64,000 bases of DNA from the NCBI GenBank assembly GCA_021234155.1, contig JAJEKV010000017.1, positions 1,107,467 to 1,171,466 of the forward strand. The letters run 5' to 3'. Below the pieces are notes generated by a model. It did not search any database. It was not told the origin of the DNA and saw only the letters and a program-made list of their open reading frames with translations. The translations under genes were made by a program, and so were the position numbers. Positions 11,575-21,248 of the stretch are shown here, piece after piece; the first letter of the stretch is position 1; every line of letters starts with the position of its first letter. This DNA comes from Isoetes taiwanensis. Taxonomy: Eukaryota > Streptophyta > Lycopodiopsida > Isoetales > Isoetaceae.

Positions 11575-13854
11575 TCAATTGAAAGTTTCTAGTCCATTAC
11601 TATTCTTCTCAGATAAACTTATAGCTGCAGCAGTTCTATCTTGCATTAGCGAAGAAACCATTTCATGCTTATTTGCACGTCTGTTTGCACTGATCAAAAG
11701 TTCACATGTCATAGAATCTGGCCTGCATCCTTTTTGGGTCATCCTTCCATACATATTGTTGGCTTCCTCCAGCAGCCCTCCTTTAGCAAGAACATTTATC
11801 ATAGCATTAAAAGTAAGGCTGGAGGGATCATACCCCTTCTCCTCCATTTCATCCAACAGTCTGTAAGCGACATCAAACCTATACTGCCTACCAAACCTAT
11901 AAATTAATGAAGCATATGTGTTTAGAGTAGGTTTTATGCCACGTGCTTCCATTTCCCGAAACAAGTCAAAAGCCTCACTCATCTTCCCTGTTTTACCAAG
12001 GATTTCAATCATTTTCTCATACACAGAATCTAAGATCTGGCTGCTTCCTTTCATGTCTTCAACAACATTAATAGCTATGTCCAATTTACCATTCCTGTCC
12101 AGGGCATCCAGAAGTGCACAATACGTGTTTACCTCCGGAACAATACCTGTGACTTCCATCTCCTGGTAGACATTTACAGCCATTTCACAATTATCTGAAA
12201 TGGAAAAACTAACAACAATATGATTATAGGCTGTAGAATTTGCATAACCTGTCAACCCTTTCAAACCTTCAAAAAATGTTAAAGCCACAAGGGGCCTGCC
12301 GAGCTTGCAGTAGGCAAGAACAAGGTTATTAAAAACAGCAGGACTGAACTGATGACCTTTGCTTGCCATATCCTTGAAAAACCTACGAGCTTGATAAACA
12401 TCACCAACTTTGGCAAAATTTTGCACCAAAATATTATGCAGAATGCTATCTGGCGCATGCCCAACTTCCAGCATCTCCAGATATAAAGCGCATGCTTTTG
12501 CCATTTGACCAGATCTCCCAAGGTAGTCAATTAGGATAGAGTAAGAAATTTTGTCCACTCCACGCCCTTCTTCCTTCATGCTCTGGAAAAGAGAATATGC
12601 CCTGTCTTGGCTGCCTGTCTTGCAAAACGTATTTAGCATTGTGTTGTATGTAATCAGCTTCAATGCAATGCCATTTTCCTGGAGCATTTTAAAAACTTGG
12701 AATGCCTTGTCAACCTTGCCAAAATTTCCTAGGGATTCTATGAGCATGTTATATGCTGATTGAGTTGGTGGACATCCTCTTCTAAGCATCTCCTCAAAGA
12801 ACTTATATGCATCATCAGCTTTACCAATTCTACAAAGACTCTTGATGATAGTGACAAATGAGAGATAGTTGGGCTTGTACCCTCTTTCTTCCATTTCTTT
12901 TAGTAGTTTGCATGCACCATGCAGATTATTTGTCCGGCAAAGGGCAAGGATAAAAATTGTATAGATATGAAAGCCATTTGCACTTTGCTCCTTTAGTGTC
13001 CTCTCCTTTAATCTTATGGCATCATGCAGGGCATCCTCTCGTAATAGAAAATTAATAATGTAGGTATAAGTACTTGTAGACGGAACCCAATCAACTCGCT
13101 CCAACTTATCAAGAATCTCAAGCATTTCCTTTAGCTTATTTGCTTCACCATAGCTACATATAAATTGCCCCAGCAATTCCTCGATCTTTACTGCTTTACC
13201 ATAGCATTTCAGAAGAATGGAAAATGTTCCATAATCTGGAATACAGGAATCCACCTGCATTTCTTCTAACAAAAAGTTTAACTCTTCATATCTACCAGCT
13301 TCTGCAATAATTTCTAGCAGCACATTATAATTATAAGTAAGATGACGATATCCATCTATCTTTCTGGCCCAATTAAAGAAGCCAAACGCCACATCTACAT
13401 TGCTCAACTTTTTTGAAACTTGGGCAACAAGAAAAGGTTCAAGTTTTAAGGCTGCATGCTTCAGACGATCTTCACAATCTGTGCTCCATAATTTCTGATC
13501 AATCATTGAAACAATGCTAACTATTGAAGCCCTATCTTCGGCAGAATCAAATGTCCTAATTTGCATATAATCTTCCTTACTTGTATTGAGCAACTCTTCA
13601 GCACGTAATTCTCGTTCGATATCGGCCAAGTCCCTCTCTTGCATTCTGCTGCAGGATACTGTACAAATGTGCCGCCATCGCCACTTTTGTTCATCAATAC
13701 CTAGGGAAAATGGGCTGGTTCTGTACCTCTGGGAACCCTGAGGCTTAAGGAATTCAAGTGCATTTCCTACAGTCAATAAATTTGAACGCCTGATGTTAGC
13801 TTTCAAAAGGCAAGCTAAAATTGGATTGCGCCAAAGTGAGCCTTTTCTGTGCAT
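11575..13854 (-). CDS. P-class pentatricopeptide repeat protein, intronless
   Basis: Encodes about 759 residues from the first in-frame ATG (13,852-13,854, MHRKGSLW). The frame stays open 35 codons further upstream, but no ATG lies there before an in-frame stop. The N-terminal ~70 residues are rich in Arg, Ser and Lys and poor in acidic residues, as expected for an organelle transit peptide. A linker and the FFNWARK signature that often precedes the repeats follow. The rest is an almost continuous run of about 15 P-type 35-residue PPR motifs, for example TYNTMLNTFCKTGSQDRAYS and TYASLIYRFGRQYRFDVAYR. There is no E or DYW extension. P-class PPR proteins bind single-stranded organelle RNA and act in its processing, stability or translation. 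Mitochondrial targeting is inferred, and the RNA target cannot be read by eye. This is the only undamaged host gene in the window. Confidence 0.9.
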   Translation of the reverse strand: MHRKGSLWRNPILACLLKANIRRSNLLTVGNALEFLKPQGSQRYRTSPFSLGIDEQKWRWRHICTVSCSRMQERDLADIERELRAEELLNTSKEDYMQIRTFDSAEDRASIVSIVSMIDQKLWSTDCEDRLKHAALKLEPFLVAQVSKKLSNVDVAFGFFNWARKIDGYRHLTYNYNVLLEIIAEAGRYEELNFLLEEMQVDSCIPDYGTFSILLKCYGKAVKIEELLGQFICSYGEANKLKEMLEILDKLERVDWVPSTSTYTYIINFLLREDALHDAIRLKERTLKEQSANGFHIYTIFILALCRTNNLHGACKLLKEMEERGYKPNYLSFVTIIKSLCRIGKADDAYKFFEEMLRRGCPPTQSAYNMLIESLGNFGKVDKAFQVFKMLQENGIALKLITYNTMLNTFCKTGSQDRAYSLFQSMKEEGRGVDKISYSILIDYLGRSGQMAKACALYLEMLEVGHAPDSILHNILVQNFAKVGDVYQARRFFKDMASKGHQFSPAVFNNLVLAYCKLGRPLVALTFFEGLKGLTGYANSTAYNHIVVSFSISDNCEMAVNVYQEMEVTGIVPEVNTYCALLDALDRNGKLDIAINVVEDMKGSSQILDSVYEKMIEILGKTGKMSEAFDLFREMEARGIKPTLNTYASLIYRFGRQYRFDVAYRLLDEMEEKGYDPSSLTFNAMINVLAKGGLLEEANNMYGRMTQKGCRPDSMTCELLISANRRANKHEMVSSLMQDRTAAAISLSEKNSNGLETFN

Positions 13855-13989
13855 CCGGATAATCGGACTAGGGTGTCCAGCATTGAACACTAAATGGTGC
13901 TTACACTGTTTGGAAAATAGATTCTTTGCAATTCTTACAGAGGTTACATCTACAAACAATATGGTATTTGGGTCGCAAAATTTGGTTTA

Positions 13990-16180
13990 GGCTTATTGTG
14001 GTGCTTCCACGTGGCAAGTAATTCCATTGCAGAATGGTAGTTGAGTCTACCATTCTGCATCTCCGGTTTCCAGCCAGTTAACACCATACTCTGTTTTCTC
14101 TGTTTTCTGCAATACTTAGTTTCTGCTTAGAATTAAGAGCTCTGTTTCTACAATACTTTGTTTATCCTCAGTTTTGAGGTCGCCCTGCCAACAACAACCG
14201 TGATTCATCTGAATCTGCCATCTGAAATCCATGAATCGACCCTTTTATATTTCGAAACACTGTTTTCATATGAGGCAAAAGCCTGATTTGGCCGGATTTG
14301 GTGGAGGCGGAGCTCTGCTCTGCTGTAAACCCGTTTTTTATAGAAGTCAGAAGCAAAAGAAAGCTAAGGTCATGCATGCATGCATTTACAAGATCGTTAC
14401 CATATCTACAAATTTGCAAGCACGGTTATGGCCGCATGCATGAATCTTGAATCCGGCGGTCATATTTTCAAACCTGGACGATGCCTGTGCAAGAATCTTT
14501 GCAAATACATGAGATTTAGGAAAAAAACAAACAGAAGCTAATTTGATTTTGAAGAGATATTTGTCATAAAACATAAAATATCTGATGTTTTTATGCATTT
14601 ATAAGAGAATATAACATGGTAGAGTCTTATTTTTATTTGGCCATTATTATACATCACCCTTTGACATTTTCTACTTGAAAACTAGTTCAACATGTTAATT
14701 AGCCCATGGAACGCCAAATCCATTTTCAAAATTTAATTTTTTCAAAGTTGAATGTTCCCGTTTCGACTTGTTGACATTCTATGTACTTATACGGTATACG
14801 TTTCCATACTATGACACATCGCCAGAGCATGAGTAGACCCTTAAGGGTCGATAGGGGCTAACTTGGGCTAACCTAAAAGGGTTTTTATTAGCTATGCTAA
14901 TATTTGTATGTGAATAATCTAATTAGGCTAATTAGGTTATTATTTAGTAAAAGTCAACCAATAGGGCAGTGCCACTTAATCCAAATCGATTGGCCGGGTA
15001 GAACTTGCCATGTTTGGAGGCAAATTAGGGCCCTACCCCCAATTCTGCCCCAAATCGATTTGGAGGAGTTGGAGGAAGGAGGAGCTACCAGCTGCTAAGA
15101 CCAGACTTGGAAAATGGAAGTCTTTCGTGACAATGGCTCTAGCCAAGAGACCGGTTAGTCCCTAGATAGTCTGTGCTTCAGCTAACACTTCTCTGATTAG
15201 GTGGAATGGTTAATTTCTTTTTTATATGTTACTAAGTTGATGATGGATACTTTGATTATGATTGTGCTCTCTCTTTCTGTTTCTCCTGTATGTATGGGAT
15301 TAAGGGAGAGTAGAGACATGAGAGCTTCCTAGAAGTAGAGATGTTTCTAGTTAGAACCCTTAAAGCCCAGTAATTGCAGCCTGTGCATAAGAGCCCACCT
15401 GGCTTGGATGCTATGGTATGATTCAGCCCTAGATAAGGGGTATGATGGTGAATCGGAGTTGGGGTCTTGCCTAGCTTGGCTATAGGACTCCTATAGTGGG
15501 CTAGGCTTATAGTCGGTCACTGAGTGTGGGCCGGGTTTAGGTCTGACAGTCCTAGGTCACAGGAGACGTGCCTATATGGACGTCCTGGACTCGAACGAGC
15601 GCGGTGAGCCGTGCCTTTAGATTTAGGGGAGTAAGTCGGGTACGGATGCGGGGGTCACTGAGTGGGTGGCACGTGTTCTCTAGCACACCCAGGGATCTAT
15701 CATACTCGGGGATTTGCATCTCTGGAGGGCTATAATCATGCCATAGCATGTTTCAGCTGCGAGTGGACTACCCTAACAATTGTTCTATGCCAGCCAACTC
15801 CATGTTATACTTATGTCTGCTGATATCTTGAGGCCCTGACCATCAATCGACCCCATGGAGTCTGACCCAGGGTAGAGCCCTTGTTTACTTATGTTATCTT
15901 GTACTTGTATTACCATGTAGATGATGTTGATGGATGGACCACTCTTCGTGGTGGTATATTATTTGAGCATGATTTTTGTGTGCTAACATGTATGCATGCT
16001 TCCGCTATATAGGATTCTCATAGAGGACATGGGACGAATGCATCTCCATGTTCCTCGGCCGGACACTTGGCCATCCCAAGTGGTCCGAGTTAGATGGATG
16101 GGCTCTTCCATGGTGATGTAGTTACCATGGGAGGAAAATTCTCGTATTTATATGATGGGAGCATCGTATAGATTCTGGGA
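13990..16180. other. Intergenic stretch upstream of the PPR gene
   Basis: The first ~200 bases would hold the minus-strand PPR promoter; no convincing TATA box is visible. From about 14,820 the composition becomes GC-richer and unlike the surroundings, up to the LINE start at about 16,190. This could be repeat-derived sequence such as a solitary terminal repeat, but I cannot show matching ends, so no element is called. Confidence 0.3.
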
Positions 16181-16189
16181 GCATCACAG

Positions 16190-17323
16190 ATTCTGGCTTT
16201 TGGGGTGTCATTCCAGTTCCCGTTCCGGGTAACTATGCTCCAGTGTTATGGATTATGTACTGGCAGAGGAACAGGATCTGCATCTGATTATCCATTTTGG
16301 CACTGGAACAGACAATCGGAATGAGGAAGTTGACTCAGACCACCACCCCCTTTTCTTGCATGTAGATTGGCAGGCTACCCATACATTGCCTCAACCCCCG
16401 TGTGCCCCAGTTGTGCCTGGACTACGGCCGTGCAAAGACCTATGCCCAGATGGTTGAGCATGACCTGGAGGGAATACTTTAACTTTCCACACTGTAGCAG
16501 CAGACTGCCCAGTTGACTCAGTTGCTTTTGTTGGTTGCTGACAAATGCTTTGGGAGAGGTTGCTCACATAGGCCCTTGGGAGCTACCACCTTCCCCCGCA
16601 ACCAGTGGTTTGATGATGAATGTAGGAAGTTCAAATGATGGCTCCAACAAGTCATTGGCCCCACCTTGCATCCACATGCCATCAGCCAATACCACTCCTT
16701 CCTCAAGGCCAAGAAAGTCAAATATCTCGTAGAACACCAGCAACAAATATTCTATCTCCTTGATCGTCACTCCAGGACATTCTAGAGAAAGGTATTGAGC
16801 AAACCTGCACAACTTATAGGGAACATTACCTTAGAGCAATGGGCGCAATAGTTACAGCGACTTTATGATCCATTGGGGGGTTGGGCAGCAGTACCCCCCA
16901 GATGGGCCTAGCACTGGTCATTACAGAAGGAGATGTTATAATGGACATACAATGCCTCGCTAATGGGAAGGCAGTAGATTTGGATGGCATGCACACAAAG
17001 CTTCTCAAATGGTTTGGGTCTCTGATGGCGCCTGTCCTCACGACATTATTCAATAGAGAATTGCAATAAGGCTTCCCCCTGCAGTGGATCAAGAGTTGTT
17101 CCCATATACAAGGCAGACGACCCTCACTGCCCAGCCAACTATCACACAATCATGATCAGATTTCTTTTTGTAAAATTGTTAGCTGGCATCCTTGAGTAGC
17201 AGTGGACCATATGGGTAGAAGATGTAGAGGTACATGCTCTGACACAGGCAAGCTTCTGGCCCAAGCATTCCACCATTGACCATATTTTCACCCTATGTAC
17301 ATTGATTGAGGATAGCAAGAATT
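16190..17323 (+). mobile_element. LINE ORF2, 5' part (endonuclease and start of RT)
   Basis: A decayed non-LTR retrotransposon. About 16,245-16,370 reads MDYVLAEEQDL ... VDSDHHPLFLHVDW, the C-terminal end of an apurinic-type endonuclease with its SDH motif. About 16,600-16,790 holds the linker (FDDECRKFK ... FLKAKKVKYLVEHQQQIFYL). About 16,960-17,320 holds the start of the reverse transcriptase: KAVDLDGMHTKLLKWF, then HSTIDHIFTLCTLIEDSKN at the break. Several stops and frame changes are present. It is cut at 17,323 by the insertion of a DNA transposon and resumes in frame at 23,894. The organisation is L1-like. Confidence 0.75.
17320..17323. repeat. AATT target-site duplication, left copy
   Basis: AATT directly before the GGGTG end of the 6.6-kb element. 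The same four bases directly follow its CACCC end at 23,894-23,897. With one copy removed, the LINE frame reads on as SKNCQQDLYCCFIDF. Confidence 0.75.
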
Positions 17324-17624
17324 GGGTGCAAAATCGGTACTGGGTAGCAGAAATCACCGTCCGGACGCCGCTTACAAGTGCTTAAAATCGGTGTGTTTTA
17401 AACACGACGTGCGTGATTGAAGTATTGACATGTAGGGTGCGCGCCCGTCAAATGACAGGCTGAGAGAATCATGAACATGTTTGGTGCCGGAAACATGAAT
17501 GCCTGTAGCCCGCCATATTCCTGGATGGCGGGCTAACCCATCTTGATTGTTTCCAAGAATTGCCTGAACCGAAATTCAACAATTTGCCCTCACCAATTTT
17601 GCAATACACAGAAATCCGGGATAG

Positions 17625-19300
17625 ATGAAGCCCAATTCCTCTCCCCGTTCAATTTACAGAGCCATTGATGCAACAAGGAAGAGAAATCAGAGGCAGAGAT
17701 TGTATGCAAAGAAGGTAGCAATGAAGAAGAATTCCCCTTCTGAAGATTCGCCTTCAAAGAAGAATAAGAAATTGAGGCCCGAGTGACCAAGAATAAAGAG
17801 AAATTTCAGGAGAAATTTATGAAGTATTCAACCAAATTAGTACAAATGTTGATGACAATGACAAAGGCGCATCCTTGACAGTCTTCTTTGGAGGCAAGGG
17901 ATTTACCAATTGCTTCTATAAAGAAATCTAAGCGAGTTACTATGGCCGAGCAAATGGTGAAGAATTTGAAGGAAACAATGCAAGAACATAAGTTTGAGAG
18001 GAATCATGACATGCTTCGTGCAAGGAAGTCCACCCTGATAATGGCAGCAGCAGGTAGAAATGGTGTCAAGCCATTGAATCAAGCAGAAGTGGCAGTTTGC
18101 TCGGCATCCCGGAAAAACAATTTCAAATGCTTTTCAAAGAAGGGTGCAAGCTAACAAAAGGGAAGGACCTTGGTCAATGTTCAGGAGGAGGAAGCGGATG
18201 GATAGCATGTTAGATTACAATAGAGGAGCTGTTATCAAGTTCTGGACAGAAAATACAAGAGTTTCTCCATACAAGAAAGACGTGAGGAAGTATGTATCAG
18301 AGACAGGAATAAAGATGGAACATCCAATTCACCTTCTTGAAGTCAGCCAAGTAAGTATTCATCCTATATTGTAGGGTTCATTATATGTAGCATTTATTTG
18401 GCATTCACACGATTTCCCTGCAGTTGCAATTCTACCTCAGATTTAGAGAGGAGAATCCTCATATCAAAATTGCATTGCAGACTTTTGAGAGGTTGAAACC
18501 GAGTTTTGTAAGGATGGTGCAGGTGCTATTATCAAAAGGCTGCTAAGTAAGGAACAACTCAAACCCAATGGTGTGCAACTGAGGCATGCTAAAGATATTG
18601 TAAAATTTCTGTGTACATATTTCAGCAGTCTACCAGTCGATGAAACAGATGAGATCAAAAGATATTTTTGGGAAATTGAACTTGCTGTTGTGGCAAACAT
18701 GGAAGAATATGAAATTGAAACACTCAAAGGCACAAAGAAGATTCATCAGATCGGACACACCGGAGGAGTAAACCAAACAGGCTTGCTCATAGATGCACTC
18801 ATGTTTACGCTTCGTTTTGCATGGATCATAATTGGGACTCTGCATCAATACAGGTAGATTTGGAAAGTGGGAGGTGACTGACTTAAAACTAGGAGTTGAG
18901 AAGAAAAAGGAGACTCTTGAACAAGCCAACGAATGGATCAGTAATTTGGTAGAGGTAGGTGACAATTTTGCAGTGAATGCGGAGGTAGACAATTCAGAGG
19001 GTGTGGACTTCTACATCCTCAAGTGCCTGAACCAAATGCACACTTGAAGATTCATACAAAGATGGATGGGGGCAAAAATTTGGAGTGCATGAGGTTATCT
19101 TAAGTGGTTTGTATTATCAATTCTTGGGTAATTTCAAGTATATGTTGCTCACTAAACAACCCGAAGCCTCCATGCACAGCCATGTGGTAAGATATCCTAA
19201 AATTGATATGGAAAAATAGAAGGCCTGAGACATGTACAGAATTTCACAGGAGACCCACGAAAAAATTATGGCCAGTCTCCCAATAACAATGTAATTCTTT
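17625..19300 (+). CDS. Basic protein of the AATT element, multi-exon, frame damaged
   Basis: Starts at the ATG of MKPNSSPRSIYRAIDATR, a strongly basic N-terminus. Further blocks are EARDLPIASIKKSKRV ... NHDMLRARKSTLIM (17,888-18,150), AVIKFWTENTRVSPYKKDV with HPIHLLEVSQ (to about 18,350), an intron (GTAAGT at about 18,351 to TGCAG at 18,423), LQFYLRFREENPHIKIALQ, then KPNGVQLRHAKDIVKFLCTY, and GVDFYILKC near 19,010. Frame changes separate several blocks, so this copy is probably not functional as it stands. The block from FWTENTRVSP to the TFERLKP region resembles, from memory, a conserved region of proteins encoded by repeats in plants and animals. I cannot name the family. It could be the mobility protein of the element. 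End coordinate approximate. Confidence 0.45.
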
Positions 19301-19772
19301 GACACTTAACGAAATTGATGTGATTCTTTTCAAGTGATTTGTTGTTCCAGCACCTAAGCACGTAAGCACATATTTTTATATATATTAACAATAGTGAGGA
19401 TGCACAAGGGTGGTGTGCATGGACACGTACTTCGAAATGAAGAGTGAATTGTTGTTTATAAGAATGTAGAGTTGTGACATTGGAATAAGGTTCAATTATT
19501 TATTTTGGTACCATCACTATCCCAACATTCTTGGCAAAATTATATTGTCAAGGCATTCCCACGATGTGACATGTGTCAATTCGACTGGTCATACGAAATA
19601 TTTAAGCCTGGTTACGAATTAATTGTTCTGGCGCGTGTGAGGTTTATCGTACACTGACGCGCCTAAGCACAGGACTTAAGCAGTCTAGGCGCCTAAGCGT
19701 AAGCTCTTCTCACAAGCTCACGCTCCGCCCTCTGCACTCCGCCTCCCAATTCCTCATTCCGCCCACTCTACA

Positions 19773-20123
19773 ATGAAGCGAGCAAGATCAGAGGAGCCGG
19801 AGGTCACCTCGAAGAGGCGCTTACTAAGCGTCGAAGAGGTGTTCCCTCCACTCTTCCCGCCTCTGCCGGAAATTCTTGCTGCCTCTGCTGCCTCCTCTCC
19901 TGCCCACTCTGCTGCCTCCTCCTCCGCTTCCACTCCCATCGCCTCCCAGTTTGAGGAGGAATCTGATTCCGATTCCTCATCTTCTGATTCCTATGAGGAA
20001 TCAGAAAATGAGGAATCGGAAATGAATTCGCAGGAGTATGTCACTGCTGTTATGCAGGGTTGGATAGGGGACTCGGAAGAAGAGGACGAGTCCGAGAAAG
20101 AAGAAGAAGACGAAGAGGAAGAA

Positions 20124-20158
<35 letters not shown>

Positions 20159-20282
20159 AGAAGAAGCCGACTTGGAGGAGTTCAGGGCGGTCCTTAAAGG
20201 TACATGCATTTTCATTTGTTTTCTGTTTTCAATTTTTCGTTTGTTTAATCTTTCATTTTCATTTGTTGCAGATGGAGAATGA
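19773..20282 (+). CDS. Small acidic protein of the AATT element
   Basis: The start context is CTACAATGAAG. Exon 1 (19,773-20,199) encodes MKRARSEEPEVTSKRRLLS, a short basic nuclear-localisation-like start, then a Pro/Ala/Ser segment, two Ser/Asp/Glu blocks and a run of more than 20 consecutive acidic residues (about 20,097-20,166). It ends DLEEFRAVLK. A GT..AG intron (20,200-20,271) leads to a tiny last exon that adds DGE and a stop, about 145 residues in all. There is no known domain. Acidic stretches of this kind occur in histone-binding and chromatin proteins, but a function here is only a guess. It ends shortly before the TAAGCACTT cluster. Confidence 0.5.
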
Positions 20283-20599
20283 ACATGCAGAAGCAGATGA
20301 AGATGAAGAAGACACCCCCCCCCCTTGAAGAAGACACCCCCTGCCCTCTAGAAGACAATGGCCTCAGGGCCGAATTTTTTTGTAAAATTTTTGTATATAA
20401 CTTTTTTTGTACACTGGCCTGGGGGCCTTTTTTTATAAAAATTCTTGTTTCCATCAAACGATTTTGTAACTGTTTCTATCTTTGTTTCATTAAAATCTCT
20501 TCTTCTTCTATCAAATGTTTTTGTTGTCTATCTATCACATTTATGAAGTTCGAATTCCTGTGCAGTCCATTCAGATTCTGCTTGAATGTAACAGTGCTC

Positions 20600-20960
20600 T
20601 AGCTCTTTAATTAGTTTCAAACACTAAGCATTTTAATCAGTTTCAGCAGTGCCACTGAGTAAGCACTGGAACACACGAGCACTTATGCAATAAACAGCTA
20701 CCTTCAAACAGTTATATACCTTAACAATAAGCACTGCACCTTAACTGCATGACAGTAAGCACATGATGACATTAACACTTCTGCTAGCGTTAAGCAACTA
20801 CATAAAAGTAACTGTCACTGCATGACAATAAGCAGTATCTGCCATTAAGACTCATACCAGAGTAGCACTTGCAGGAATTTTTTTTTTTAAGCACTTGATA
20901 AGTTTTAAGCATCCCTTTCAGTCAGCATTGAAGTAGATATAAACACTATAGCAAAAACTT
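20600..20960. repeat. Cluster of TAAGCACTT-type motifs in the AATT element
   Basis: About ten TAAGCA/AGCACTT variants occur within 360 bp between the convergent 3' ends of the acidic-protein gene and the FCP1-like gene. The same motif lies just inside both ends of the element: AAGTGCTTAAAAT near 17,377 and CAGCACTTAAAGTGCTTAAA near 23,835. It is also found in the region before the acidic gene (19,330-19,700). It may be a protein-binding site of the element's mobility machinery. Confidence 0.55.
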
Positions 20961-21248
20961 ATAGACAAGTCTGCATTGAACTACATAAACAATATAGCAA
21001 AAAGATTCTTAAATTAAGATAAAGATGGTACATGAAAAGTGTAGGATTCCTTGGCCTACATAAATGACAAACAGGCCAATAATTATGGAGAATGACAATC
21101 GTCATCACCATAAACCTTCTCCAATTCCTCCTTCACAAACCTTTCAGAATCAATGTTTTTTCGAAAAGTCTTTCCAAGCATAGCTTCATAATCTTTCTAT
21201 CTATCTTGGGCCAGGGCTTGTATCTGTGTGTGTTCTTCACCGGTGACT

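Noticed and set aside
13855-13959. A 35-codon N-terminal extension of the PPR protein
   Set aside because: The extension has no ATG (it would need TTG). The first in-frame ATG is at 13,852-13,854.
11579-13990. Plus-strand open frames inside the PPR gene
   Set aside because: Antisense shadows of the PPR coding sequence.
14820-16050. Possible solitary long terminal repeat
   Set aside because: Composition differs from the surroundings, but no paired ends or target duplication could be shown by eye.
19754-20215. Minus-strand Ser-rich open frames
   Set aside because: Antisense of the acidic GAA/GAG run.
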